Below, piece by piece: positions 1-9,394 of a DNA stretch of 64,000 nucleotides. Positions within the stretch are counted from its first letter, which is position 1, and the number at the start of each line of letters is the position of its first letter. A model generated the notes under the pieces. The model did not search any database and was not told the origin of the DNA. It saw only the letters and a program-made list of their open reading frames with translations. A program made the translations under genes and the position numbers. The stretch is from Neotamlana sedimentorum (GTDB lineage: Bacteria > Bacteroidota > Bacteroidia > Flavobacteriales > Flavobacteriaceae): contig NZ_JTDW01000001.1 in NCBI RefSeq assembly GCF_000943565.1, forward strand, positions 554,733 through 618,732, read 5' to 3'.

Positions 1-662
1 ATCATCCTGAAAAGCCAAAGGGAAAAACTACATGGCATAAATCGGGAGAATTCATGGCTTATAACCATCACGGAAAAGACCCAAGGACAGATTTTGATTA
101 TGCTATGAAACTTAAAAAATACTACGCCGCTTGTGTAAGTTATGCAGATAAGCATGTGGGCGATATTTTAAATAAACTAAAAGAAACCGGTGCCGATAAA
201 AACACCATTGTTGTGCTTTGGGGCGATCATGGTTGGCATTTAGGCGAACATGGTATTTGGGGTAAACATAGCTTGTTCGAAGAATCTTTAAAATCGCCAT
301 TAATAATTTATGATCCTTCATTAAAAACAAGTATTACTAAAGCTAATACTATTGTTGAAACGGTAGACATTTTTCCAACACTTACTGAATTATGCACATT
401 GCCAAACCCAGAGCTCTCTAACGGTGAATCGTTAGTGCTATTAATAAATGCTAAAACCCGACAAAAAAAAGCTGCCGTAGCTTATAACGGGAATGCAATT
501 ACATTAAGAACAAAAGACTACAGGTTTGTAGAACATACAGATGGGGAGGTAGAGCTGTACAATCATTCCATTGATGCTAGTGAAACTTTAAATGTGGCAC
601 GTAATAACCCAGAAAAAGTAGTTGAACTTAAAAGTCTGCTTCAAGAACTTATAGAAGAATAA
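1..662 (+). CDS. Sulfatase, C-terminal part (truncated by window edge)
   Basis: The reading frame is open from base 3, so the gene begins upstream of the window and the ATG at 54 is internal. The visible ~220 residues are the C-terminal half of a type I (formylglycine) sulfatase. Metal-site and substrate-site signatures are present: a GDHGWHLGEHGIWGKH stretch and a downstream KSPLIIYDP segment, most like iduronate-2-sulfatase-type enzymes. The catalytic CxPxR motif must lie off the window, so activity cannot be judged here. It ends 33 bp before the first operator of the next unit, so it is probably the last gene of a preceding PUL operon. Its likely role is removing sulfate esters from oligosaccharides. 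Confidence 0.85.
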   Translation, partial: HPEKPKGKTTWHKSGEFMAYNHHGKDPRTDFDYAMKLKKYYAACVSYADKHVGDILNKLKETGADKNTIVVLWGDHGWHLGEHGIWGKHSLFEESLKSPLIIYDPSLKTSITKANTIVETVDIFPTLTELCTLPNPELSNGESLVLLINAKTRQKKAAVAYNGNAITLRTKDYRFVEHTDGEVELYNHSIDASETLNVARNNPEKVVELKSLLQELIEE

Positions 663-694
663 AATAAAGTTTTATTATAAGGGTAAAATGAGCG

Positions 695-754
695 ATAGTT
701 TTTAAGGATTGGGCTATAATTATTAGAGTTTTAGTTTCATTTTGGCGTTATTTA
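695..754 (+). promoter_or_regulatory. Operator/promoter 1 (21-bp direct repeat plus weak -7 box)
   Basis: Copy 1 ATAGTTTTTA (695-704) and copy 2 ATAATTATTA (716-725) start 21 bp apart. The expected -7 position (747-754) reads GTTATTTA, a weak match to TAnnTTTG. The start codon of the GH95-like gene follows at 772. The same layout recurs before the other units of this locus. Confidence 0.6.
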
Positions 755-771
755 TTTCATAAAAATTAAAA

Positions 772-3069
772 ATGAAATATTTAATTAACCATTTCTCACT
801 TTTACTATTCTTATTTAGTACGACTTTATTTAGTCAAATTAAATCCCAAATTAACTGGCCGGAATTTATGGGGCAGCACGATTTGGTTTGGGAAGATATT
901 CCACAACAATGGGCAGAAGGTGCCTTTATTGGTAATGGTCAATTAGGAATGATGCTTTATGCAAAATTAGACGAAAATCGTTTTAATTTTCATGTGGGAA
1001 GACAAGACGTAACCGATCATAGAAAAGCCCCAAGTAAAAAAACATCGCGAGGCGTAGATGGGGCAAACTTATTAGATTTTTCGCGATTAGATATCGGTAA
1101 AATGGTATTAAGACCTGTTGGAAAAATTAAAATAGCAAAACTACGTCAAGATTTATGGAATGCCGAAATTCGAGGTACCATAATTACAGATTTGGGAGAA
1201 ATTACTTTTAGAGCTTTTACACCATATAATGATAATGTTCAAGTTATCGAAACGGTTTCAACCGAATTAAAAAATGGTGAAAATGTTAATTTTGTTTGGG
1301 AATGGATGCCCGGTAACGCCTCATGCCCAAGAGTCCTTCAAATGTTCGAAAGGTATAAAGATGAATATAAAATGAATCCTTTCGAACCCGAAATTAAAAC
1401 AGAAAATGGGTATCAGTATTGTATTCAAAAATTAGAAGCAGGAGGCGATTATGCCACTGTTTGGACTAATCAAATTTCAAAAAAAGGCAGAAAAAACACA
1501 CTTTACATTTCCACAGAAAATAAAATTCCTACCGAAAATGCTTCAGCAGAAACTGCTCTAAACCATGTTAAGAAGGCCCAAAATTTAGGAATTAAAAATT
1601 TAGAAAAATCGCATAGAAATTGGTGGCATAATTATTTTCAAAAATCATTTTTAAGTTTTCCAGATACACGTATGGAATCGTTTTACTGGATTCAGTTGTA
1701 TAAAATGGCAGCATGCTCTCGCGCCGATGGTCCTGCGCTAGATTTAATGGGGCCATTCTTTAAAAATACCTCATGGCCAGGGTTATGGTGGAATTTAAAT
1801 GTACAGCTTACATATTGGCCGTTTAATACTAGTAACCATCAAGATATTGCTATTAATTACATTAAACTAATTGATGATAATTTTGAATGGATTATGCGAA
1901 ATAAAACAGGTAAAAGTCTTGGCGATTATGGTTGGGCATTGCATAATTATTGGTTGTATTTCGATTATCAGGGCGATCAAGCATCAATAGTTAAAAAATG
2001 GATACCCAAAGCTATAAGGATTGCCGAAGCTTACGAAAAGAAATTAGAGCGTAATGCCGAAGGGAAATTAGAGCTAAAACCAATGGGGTCGCCAGAATAC
2101 AAAGGCTTTAAAAGTTTTAAAAACACCAATTACAATTTAGCTATTTTACGTTGGTTACTTAACGCATTGGTGGATTCAAGTAAAAAAAGTAATCAGAATC
2201 AAGATAAAATACAACATTGGCAACAAATATTAAACGATTTAATACCATACCCAGTTGATGAAAACGGATTAATGATTGGTAGCGACCAACCTGTCGATTT
2301 ATCGCACAGGCATTATTCGCATTTATTGGCATTATATCCGTTATTTCAATTAGATCCCGACAATCCAAAAGACAAAGAATTGGTCGTAAAATCTGTATTA
2401 CATTGGCATAATATAGAAAATGGTAAAGCTTTAGCTGGGTATTCTTTTACAGGTGCATCCTCGTTGTATGCTGCTATGGGCATGGGAAATGAGGCGGTAA
2501 ATGTTATGCAAGATTTTTTATCGGCCAATATTGGTCGTGCTCATTTTTTAACCAATACGTTTTATATGGAAGGCTCTAACCCTGTAATAGAAACTCCATT
2601 AAGTGGAGCCGCAGCTATTATGGAGTATAGCTTACAAAGTTGGGGCGATAAGATTAGAATTTTTCCAGCCATTCCTAACCAATGGAAAGAGGTGGCTTTT
2701 AACGATTTATTAGCACAAGGAGGGTTTGAGGTGAGCGCCTCAATGACAGCCGGAAATGTAGATTGGGTGAAAATAAAAAGTTTGGCAGGAAAACCTTGTG
2801 TAGTAAAAGTACCCAACTGGGAACATGCGTTTTCTAAAAATAATATTTCGGTTAAAAAAATTGCAAATGGCGAGTTTAAAGTTGATTTAAAACAAGGAGA
2901 AACAATAATACTTACACCTTCAAAAAACAATAAGAAATTTGTGTTGAATTCGGTTGAACACCCAAAAAACGAAGTTAATTATTTTGGAGTGAAATTAGGA
3001 AAACCTCGTAAACCATTATTAGAAGCACCTATTTTAGAATATGCTAAAACAGAAAAACAAAATGAATAA
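772..3069 (+). CDS. Divergent GH95-like glycoside hydrolase, secreted
   Basis: 765 residues with an N-terminal signal peptide. The protein shows the plan of GH95 (alpha-L-fucosidase/alpha-L-galactosidase) with an (alpha/alpha)6 barrel: GNGQLGMMLY near the N-terminus, WWNLNVQLTYWP in place of the NINxxMNYWP motif, a GSPEY segment with E442 at the expected general acid, HRHYSHLLALYPL, and the typical C-terminal segment about appropriate pay-off loops (LAQGGFEV). The position of the conserved IDGNFG aspartate is occupied by PVIETPLSG, with E607 where the Asp should be, and the overall similarity is lower than in the two true GH95 genes nearby. It is the first gene after operator 1 and overlaps the next gene by 8 bp. 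Substrate is uncertain; a retuned or altered-mechanism GH95 relative is likely. Confidence 0.7.
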   Translation: MKYLINHFSLLLFLFSTTLFSQIKSQINWPEFMGQHDLVWEDIPQQWAEGAFIGNGQLGMMLYAKLDENRFNFHVGRQDVTDHRKAPSKKTSRGVDGANLLDFSRLDIGKMVLRPVGKIKIAKLRQDLWNAEIRGTIITDLGEITFRAFTPYNDNVQVIETVSTELKNGENVNFVWEWMPGNASCPRVLQMFERYKDEYKMNPFEPEIKTENGYQYCIQKLEAGGDYATVWTNQISKKGRKNTLYISTENKIPTENASAETALNHVKKAQNLGIKNLEKSHRNWWHNYFQKSFLSFPDTRMESFYWIQLYKMAACSRADGPALDLMGPFFKNTSWPGLWWNLNVQLTYWPFNTSNHQDIAINYIKLIDDNFEWIMRNKTGKSLGDYGWALHNYWLYFDYQGDQASIVKKWIPKAIRIAEAYEKKLERNAEGKLELKPMGSPEYKGFKSFKNTNYNLAILRWLLNALVDSSKKSNQNQDKIQHWQQILNDLIPYPVDENGLMIGSDQPVDLSHRHYSHLLALYPLFQLDPDNPKDKELVVKSVLHWHNIENGKALAGYSFTGASSLYAAMGMGNEAVNVMQDFLSANIGRAHFLTNTFYMEGSNPVIETPLSGAAAIMEYSLQSWGDKIRIFPAIPNQWKEVAFNDLLAQGGFEVSASMTAGNVDWVKIKSLAGKPCVVKVPNWEHAFSKNNISVKKIANGEFKVDLKQGETIILTPSKNNKKFVLNSVEHPKNEVNYFGVKLGKPRKPLLEAPILEYAKTEKQNE

Positions 3070-5530
3070 ATTGTATAGCTGTCTGTTTTTTATAACTGTT
3101 TTGCTTTTATCTTTTAAAACTCAATCGCAAGAATCCTTACAGTTAAATTATAATAAACCAGCTGGTATCTGGACCGAGGCTTTACCTGTTGGTAACGGGC
3201 GATTAGGAGCTATGGTGTATGGCAACCCCTTGAAGGAACATTTACAGCTAAATGAAAATACCTTGTATTCGGGCGAACCAACATCTACTTATAAAGGTGT
3301 CGATATTAAACCAACCTACAAAAAAGTAAAACAGCTTATAAATGACGGAAAATATGCCGAAGCCGAAAAAATAATGACAAAAAATTGGTTGGGAAGATTG
3401 CACCAAAGTTATCAGCCTTTTGGTGATTTACGTTTACAGTTTCAAGCCGACACAATTTTAAATTATAAAAGAAGCTTAGATATTAAAAATGCATTATTAA
3501 CAGTAAATTACGAAACTTCTAAAGCTGTTTTTAAGCGGGAAATTTTGGCTAGTTATCTAGATGATGTTATTGCTATTCGCATCACTTCAAATAAAAAAGA
3601 AGCTATTTCATTTACAGCTTTTTTAGAGTCTGTTCACCCTGTAGAAATCAATACGGTGTCAGGTGATCTTGTAATGAAAGGGCAAGCTCCTGGATTTGTA
3701 TTACGCAGAACTTTAGAAAATGTTGAACGCAATGGCGATCAATATAAATACCCCGAAATTTTTAATGAAGATGGAAGTAGAAAACCCTTTGCTAAACAAA
3801 TTTTATATGGTGATGAAGTAGATGGTAAAGGTATGTTTTTTGAAGGCCGATTGAAAGTTAAGACTATAAATGGGAAAGTTTCAGTTTCAAAAAAAGGAAT
3901 TACAATCACAAACGCCAACGAAGTCGTATTGCTGTTATCTCTGGCAACCAGTTTTAATGGCTTTGATAAAAGCCCTAGCAAAGAAGGGAAAAACCCTGCC
4001 AAAATAAATGAGGCGATTGTTTCTAAGCTTAAAAATAAAAGTTTCGAAGCCATTAAAACAGCCCATCAAAACGATTACCAGTCGTTATTTAACCGTGTTC
4101 AATTCAACTTAAAAAACAAAAAAGGAGAGCATATTAAAACCTTGTATACTAACCAGCGTTTAAAACAATACCATACCAATACCGATGTAGATTTAAACGC
4201 CTTGTTGTTTCAATACGGTAGGTATTTAATGATTTCGGGGTCTCGCAAAGGTGGTCAACCTTTAAATTTACAAGGAATTTGGAATTACCAACGTATTCCA
4301 TCGTGGAACTCGGCCTATACCATGAATATTAACGCGCAAATGAATTATTGGCCTGCAGAAGTTACCAACCTACCAGAATGTCACGAGCCCTTTTTTAGAT
4401 TGGTAAAAGAATTAGCAATTACAGGTAAAGAAACGGCTAAAAACATGTATGGTAAGTTGGGTTGGGTAGTACACCATAATACCGATATTTGGCGACCTAG
4501 CTATCCTACAGATAATGCTGTAATGTACTCGTATTGGCCTGTTGGAGCAGGTTGGTTAACAGATCATTTATGGGAGCATTATTTGTTTACCCAAGATCAA
4601 GATTTTTTAAAGCATGAAGCATATCTAGTTTTAAAAGGTGCTGCGCAGTTTTTTGTAGATTGGTTAGTTAAAAACAAGGATGGTTATTGGGTTACTCCGG
4701 TAGGAACATCTCCAGAAAATAGTTTTAAATATAATACCAATAAAACAACGGTAATAAGCGAGGGGCCAACGATGGATATGGCTATTATTAAAGAGTGTTT
4801 TAATAATGTGATTCAGGCTTCGAAAATTTTAAACTTAGATGCCGATTTTAGAAAAATAATAGAAGACATATACGCTAATTTATTGCCCTATAAAATAGGA
4901 AGTCGAGGTAAACTTCAAGAATGGCAACAAGATTATAATGAAGTAGATGTAAACCATAGGCATTTATCGCATTTGTATGGCTTTCATCCGGGAAATCAAA
5001 TTACCGATAAGGATAAAGACTTGTTTAATGCCGTAAATAAAACCTTGAATTTGAGAGGCGATTTAGCCACAGGTTGGAGTATGGGCTGGAAAATTAATTT
5101 TTGGGCTAGAATGCAAGATGGTAATCATGCCTATAAAATAATTAATAACCTATTTACTTTTGTTAGTGAAAACGACAAACATGGTGGTTTATATGCCAAT
5201 TTATTCGATGCACATCCGCCATTTCAAATCGATGGTAATTTTGGTTATACAGCTGGAGTTGCAGAAATGTTATTACAAAGTCAAAATAACGAAATTCACT
5301 TATTACCTGCCTTACCCGATGCTTGGGAATCGGGAAACATTAATGGAATAAAAGCGAGAGGGAATGTTACTGTCGAAATTATTTGGGAAAATAATAAGCT
5401 AGTTAAGGCGAGTTTAATTTCAAAAAACACTCAAAATGTAATTATAAGATATAATGACTCTAGGATAAAGTTGAGTTTAAAAGCAAACAAAACATTTTAC
5501 TTAAATGAAGCCTTTTTTAATCTAAATTAA
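3062..5530 (+). CDS. GH95 alpha-L-fucosidase/alpha-L-galactosidase
   Basis: 822 residues from the ATG at 3062, chosen because it begins a clean signal peptide (MNKLYSCLFF) and overlaps the previous stop codon (ATGAATAA), a sign of translational coupling; an in-frame ATG at 3041 would add seven charged residues. GH95 hallmarks are all present: LPVGNGRLGAMVYG, GGQPLNLQGIWN, MNINAQMNYWP, SPEN with E552 (family general acid), HRHLSHLYGFHPG and FQIDGNFG with D724 (family base). GH95 enzymes invert terminal alpha-1,2-linked L-fucose or L-galactose. It is the middle gene of unit 1, between a divergent GH95-like protein and the beta-helix/SGNH fusion, and probably acts in the periplasm. Fucose versus galactose specificity cannot be decided by eye. 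Confidence 0.93.
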   Translation: MNKLYSCLFFITVLLLSFKTQSQESLQLNYNKPAGIWTEALPVGNGRLGAMVYGNPLKEHLQLNENTLYSGEPTSTYKGVDIKPTYKKVKQLINDGKYAEAEKIMTKNWLGRLHQSYQPFGDLRLQFQADTILNYKRSLDIKNALLTVNYETSKAVFKREILASYLDDVIAIRITSNKKEAISFTAFLESVHPVEINTVSGDLVMKGQAPGFVLRRTLENVERNGDQYKYPEIFNEDGSRKPFAKQILYGDEVDGKGMFFEGRLKVKTINGKVSVSKKGITITNANEVVLLLSLATSFNGFDKSPSKEGKNPAKINEAIVSKLKNKSFEAIKTAHQNDYQSLFNRVQFNLKNKKGEHIKTLYTNQRLKQYHTNTDVDLNALLFQYGRYLMISGSRKGGQPLNLQGIWNYQRIPSWNSAYTMNINAQMNYWPAEVTNLPECHEPFFRLVKELAITGKETAKNMYGKLGWVVHHNTDIWRPSYPTDNAVMYSYWPVGAGWLTDHLWEHYLFTQDQDFLKHEAYLVLKGAAQFFVDWLVKNKDGYWVTPVGTSPENSFKYNTNKTTVISEGPTMDMAIIKECFNNVIQASKILNLDADFRKIIEDIYANLLPYKIGSRGKLQEWQQDYNEVDVNHRHLSHLYGFHPGNQITDKDKDLFNAVNKTLNLRGDLATGWSMGWKINFWARMQDGNHAYKIINNLFTFVSENDKHGGLYANLFDAHPPFQIDGNFGYTAGVAEMLLQSQNNEIHLLPALPDAWESGNINGIKARGNVTVEIIWENNKLVKASLISKNTQNVIIRYNDSRIKLSLKANKTFYLNEAFFNLN

Positions 5531-5541
5531 TTAATTAATCA

Positions 5542-7551
5542 ATGTATAAAATAATTTATTGCATCATATTTTTTTGCCTTGCGGTTACAGTAGAAGCAAA
5601 AAACATGAAGCCGCAGGACACCATCTATATTAATTCAATTGAAAAACTTGCCAAATTCGCCATGAAAAGTAATGTGTTGGTGAAAATGAAACCTGGCGAA
5701 TACATAATTAATTCTATTAAAATAGGGCAATTAAGTGTCTTTAAATATGGTGAAAATAGCAAAAAGAAAGACGAATTTAAAATAGGTTCACTTATTCATT
5801 TTTCAGGAAATAATAGTAAGTACTTTTTAACGGGCGTTACTATAAATATTGATGGGAAATTACATGAAAACTATGGTAAAAGTGAGTTTAGCGAGTTTTT
5901 AGTTAGCGGAAATAATAATTACATTGAAGGATTAAAAGGAAAAGATTTCGACGATGTTGTACCTGCAAATCGCGTGCAAATGTTACGCATAATGGGCGAC
6001 GATAATGTTATAAAAAATGCCGATTTGTTTGTGCGAGGTTCTTATCCTTATGGTTATGGGCATTTATTGGGTAAAGGCGGAACGGCTTTAGTTAAAACCC
6101 AAAAACATTCGGTGTTATTAGTGGAAGGTATAAATACAAAGTTGTTAGGGTGTAAAGTAGTTTCACATGCTTTTGGACATGGTATTTTTATGCAAGGCGC
6201 TGTAAATACGCTGTTGAAAGATTGTTATGTGGAAGGTAAAATGCGACCAACAAACGAAATGTTAGCCGAAACCTCTGGTCCAGCATTTAATGTAGGGTTT
6301 AAAAGCGATTATCCACCAGGAAAAATTTTGCCTAACGAAATTAAATCATTGTCCGAGGATGGCATAAGAACTTATCCTTATGGAGGTTTAAATCATAGGA
6401 GAACACAAGGCGTTACAGTAATTAATTGCACCGTTAAAAATATGCGTTCTGGCTTCGATTTAAGTGCCAATTTACCACCAACTAAAGTTATTGGTTCCAC
6501 TGCTATTGGATGTCAGGAAAAAGGGTTTTCTGTGGGCACAAATGGCGTTATAAAAAATTCAAAAGGAGATGCTTTGTATGGGCCACTAATTACTTTTGTT
6601 GGTAATAATGTGCAAAATTGTGAAGTTGATTTAGAATTAATGGATACTGTAAGTAATTATAAAGTACATCGATTGGCAGAAATTAATGGCTCGGGACATC
6701 AAATCACCATTCGTAATTATCAAAACAAAAAACGAAGTATTAAATCACCAATTGTTTTTGGTGAGTCGTTTTGGGACGATGTTCACAAATGGCGAAAACC
6801 AGAAGCGCCACAAGGAGCTTTTGCAGGCGCAAAAAATATTACATTATTTAATTATACGGGAATGCCAGTAAAAATGAACGATTTAACTCTTAATTGTACG
6901 GTTACCAATTCCGAAGCACAAAGTAGCGTAATAAATGCAGGGGTTGGCGGTAATAATACAATCGATTTATTAAACCGAATTGATAATGATGTTTTAGCAA
7001 ACAAACCAGATTTAGTGCTTTTAATGGTTGGCACAAACGATATGTTAAACTCTAAAAAAATGGTAGATTATAAAGTCTATCAAAATAATTTAAATACGAT
7101 AATCGAAAAAATAAAATCCACTGGAAGTCAAATAGTTCTTATAAACCCAATACCAGCAGATAACGACTATCTTTTTATGCGTCATGAAAAAAGTTTGTTT
7201 AGTGAGAAGCCTAATACTAAATTAAATAAAGCAGGAGAAATTGTGAAAAACTTAGCAAAAAAGCATCAGGTGTTTTTTTACGATTTAAATGCTGAATTTA
7301 AGGCATTAAACTTACCAAAACATAATCAAGATGTTTTTATAAAAAACGAGAAAAATAGTGGTAAAAAAGATGGCGTCCATCCAACCGCTTTTGGGTATCA
7401 ATTTATAGCGCAAAACGTGTTTCAGTTTTTAAGTGAGCATAACTTAATAGATGGCAATAATAAAATAATTTGTTTTGGAGATTCTATCACCAGAGGCAAT
7501 GCTAAGGGAAAAAATTATCCGAGCTTTTTAAATAAGCTTCTAAAAGAATAA
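5542..7551 (+). CDS. Beta-helix protein fused to a circularly permuted SGNH hydrolase
   Basis: 669 residues with a signal peptide. Residues ~20-455 are a right-handed beta-helix of the family found eight times here (RGSYPYGYGHLLGKGG, KHS, FGHGIFMQ, EGKMRPTNEMLAE, EDGIRTY). Residues ~460-669 carry all SGNH-hydrolase blocks in a rotated order: block II (NAGVGGN, ~464), block III (GTND, 497-500), block V (DGVHP, D610 and H613), and only then block I (CFGDSITRG, S648), 20 residues before the stop. In ordinary SGNH enzymes block I is first. Joining the present C-terminus (FLNKLLKE) to VINAG would restore a normal domain, so this is a circular permutation rather than a truncation. Predicted role: cutting a polysaccharide backbone and removing acyl groups in one protein. 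It is the last gene of unit 1. Confidence 0.85.
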   Translation: MYKIIYCIIFFCLAVTVEAKNMKPQDTIYINSIEKLAKFAMKSNVLVKMKPGEYIINSIKIGQLSVFKYGENSKKKDEFKIGSLIHFSGNNSKYFLTGVTINIDGKLHENYGKSEFSEFLVSGNNNYIEGLKGKDFDDVVPANRVQMLRIMGDDNVIKNADLFVRGSYPYGYGHLLGKGGTALVKTQKHSVLLVEGINTKLLGCKVVSHAFGHGIFMQGAVNTLLKDCYVEGKMRPTNEMLAETSGPAFNVGFKSDYPPGKILPNEIKSLSEDGIRTYPYGGLNHRRTQGVTVINCTVKNMRSGFDLSANLPPTKVIGSTAIGCQEKGFSVGTNGVIKNSKGDALYGPLITFVGNNVQNCEVDLELMDTVSNYKVHRLAEINGSGHQITIRNYQNKKRSIKSPIVFGESFWDDVHKWRKPEAPQGAFAGAKNITLFNYTGMPVKMNDLTLNCTVTNSEAQSSVINAGVGGNNTIDLLNRIDNDVLANKPDLVLLMVGTNDMLNSKKMVDYKVYQNNLNTIIEKIKSTGSQIVLINPIPADNDYLFMRHEKSLFSEKPNTKLNKAGEIVKNLAKKHQVFFYDLNAEFKALNLPKHNQDVFIKNEKNSGKKDGVHPTAFGYQFIAQNVFQFLSEHNLIDGNNKIICFGDSITRGNAKGKNYPSFLNKLLKE

Positions 7552-7593
7552 TTAGAAGATATCTTTTATAATCAAGTTGTTCTGGTTTCGAAC

Positions 7594-7653
7594 ATGATTT
7601 ATATTTAATGAGTTATAGTTTATAATGTTTTTTAAAAAATAGCTTTACTATTG
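7594..7653 (+). promoter_or_regulatory. Operator/promoter 2
   Basis: Copy 1 ATGATTTATA (7594-7603) and copy 2 ATAGTTTATA (7615-7624) are 21 bp apart. A -7-like box TACTATTG (7646-7653) lies 31 bp after the start of copy 2, and the oxidoreductase ATG follows 30 bp later. Nearly perfect member of the locus-wide set. Confidence 0.75.
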
Positions 7654-7682
7654 GGGTAATAAGAATTTATTTTATCAAAACT

Positions 7683-9338
7683 ATGTCTACCACCTTAAAA
7701 CACATCAGTAAAATTGTTTTTTTTCAATTATTAATTTTAGTAACAGGATGCCAAAATACAGAACCAGAGTATGATGCTGACGTGGTGATTTATGGCGGTA
7801 CTTCGGCTGCTATAACTACAGCAGTTCAGCTAAAACGCATGAATAAGTCGGTTATAATTGTTTGTCCAGAAACACATATTGGTGGGTTGTCGTCCAGTGG
7901 ATTAGGGTTTACCGATTTAGGAAATAAAGAAGTAATTGGTGGCATTTCAAAAGAATTTTATCAAGCTGTTTATAAGCATTATCAAAACAATGAAGCTTGG
8001 AATTGGCAACCTAGAGCAGAGTATGGTAACGAAGGGCAAGGAACAACAGCGATAGATGATAAACTAAAAACCATGTGGACTTTTGAGCCTCATGTAGCCG
8101 AAGAAATCTTCGAAAGCATGGTAAAAGATAACCAAATTAAAGTAATTCGCGATAAATGGCTCGATAGAGAAAATGGTGTACAAGTAGTAAATGGAAGCAT
8201 AGTTTCTATTACTATGTTAAGTCGCGAAACATATAAAGCTAAAATTTTTGTCGATGGCACTTACGAAGGTGATTTAATGGCTGCAGCAGGTGTAAATTAT
8301 CATGTTGGTCGAGAAGCAAATAGTGTTTATGGCGAACAATGGAATGGGGTACAAAAAGGAATATTTCACCACAGTCATAATTTTGGAGAGTTAAATATTA
8401 GTCCGTATATCATTCCGGGTGACTCCACAAGTGGTGTGCTTCCAAGAATTTCTACAAAACCACCTGGAGCGCAAGGCGCAGGCGATAAAGGAGTACAGGC
8501 TTATAATTACCGATTATGCACTACTAATGCCGAAGGTAATGTGGTGCCTTTCGAAAAACCTAAAAACTACGATCCTGCCCAATACGAATTGTTAAGACGT
8601 GTATTTAAAGCAGGAAGACATGCTATGTTTGGTGGTGGTAAAATACCAAACAAAAAAAGAGATGTAAACAATGTGGGGCCGTTTAGCTCGGATAATATTG
8701 GAATGAATTACGACTACTCAGAAGCTTCGTACGAAAAACGTAAACAAATTTTAGAAGAACATATTAACTACCATAAAGGACTTTTATGGTTTTGGGGTAA
8801 CGACGAAAGTGTGCCAGAACATTTAAGAAAAAAGATTAAAAAATGGGGATTGGCGAAAGATGAGTTTGTAGATAATAACCATTGGCCATATCAAATTTAT
8901 GTACGCGAAGCCAGACGCATGTTGGGCGAATATGTTATGACAGATAACGAAATTCTTGGCCGTAAAAAAGTAGATAAACCCATAGGAATGGGATCTTACG
9001 CAATGGATTCCCATAACGTTCAGCGTTATATTACTAAAGAAGGGTTTGTACAAAACGAAGGCGATTTAGGAATAGAGCCAGAGCATCCATATCAAATTCA
9101 TTTAGGAACTATTTTACCAAAAAAGGAAGAATGTAAAAATCTTATTGTGCCGTTGGCCGTGTCGAGTTCTCACATCGCTTTTGGCTCTATTAGAATGGAA
9201 CCGGTATTTATGATTTTAGGGCAAAGCACAGGTACATTAGCTGCTTTAGCGCTTAACAAAAACGTTAATATTCATGATGTCGATTACCAAGTTTTAAAAG
9301 AACAGTTATTAAAAGATGATCAAGTTTTATCCTATTAA
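7683..9338 (+). CDS. FAD-dependent oxidoreductase, lipoprotein
   Basis: 551 residues. A lipoprotein signal ends at LVTGC23, so the protein is exported and lipid-anchored. A dinucleotide-binding start follows (DADVVIYGGTSAAITTAVQL), then THIGGLSSSGLGFTDLGN and a family-typical DGTYEGDLMAAAGV segment; together these match the FAD_oxidored (PF12831) family, whose members are common in PULs and often unassigned. The C-terminal segment with SYAMDSHNVQRY and IRMEPVFMILGQSTGTLAA completes the FAD fold. The gene leads unit 2 together with an esterase. An oxidation or elimination step on a sugar is plausible, but the substrate and electron acceptor are unknown. Confidence 0.85.
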   Translation: MSTTLKHISKIVFFQLLILVTGCQNTEPEYDADVVIYGGTSAAITTAVQLKRMNKSVIIVCPETHIGGLSSSGLGFTDLGNKEVIGGISKEFYQAVYKHYQNNEAWNWQPRAEYGNEGQGTTAIDDKLKTMWTFEPHVAEEIFESMVKDNQIKVIRDKWLDRENGVQVVNGSIVSITMLSRETYKAKIFVDGTYEGDLMAAAGVNYHVGREANSVYGEQWNGVQKGIFHHSHNFGELNISPYIIPGDSTSGVLPRISTKPPGAQGAGDKGVQAYNYRLCTTNAEGNVVPFEKPKNYDPAQYELLRRVFKAGRHAMFGGGKIPNKKRDVNNVGPFSSDNIGMNYDYSEASYEKRKQILEEHINYHKGLLWFWGNDESVPEHLRKKIKKWGLAKDEFVDNNHWPYQIYVREARRMLGEYVMTDNEILGRKKVDKPIGMGSYAMDSHNVQRYITKEGFVQNEGDLGIEPEHPYQIHLGTILPKKEECKNLIVPLAVSSSHIAFGSIRMEPVFMILGQSTGTLAALALNKNVNIHDVDYQVLKEQLLKDDQVLSY

Positions 9339-9394
9339 TAAAAGGGAATAGTTGTAATAATAATTATATTGCAAACAACTTAATTTGATTAATT

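Noticed and set aside
112..330. Minus-strand ORF within the partial sulfatase
   Set aside because: It is antisense to a conserved sulfatase and has no family features.
3041..3061. ATG at 3041 as start of the GH95 gene
   Set aside because: It adds charged residues ahead of the signal peptide and lies deep in the upstream gene; the ATG at 3062 is better.
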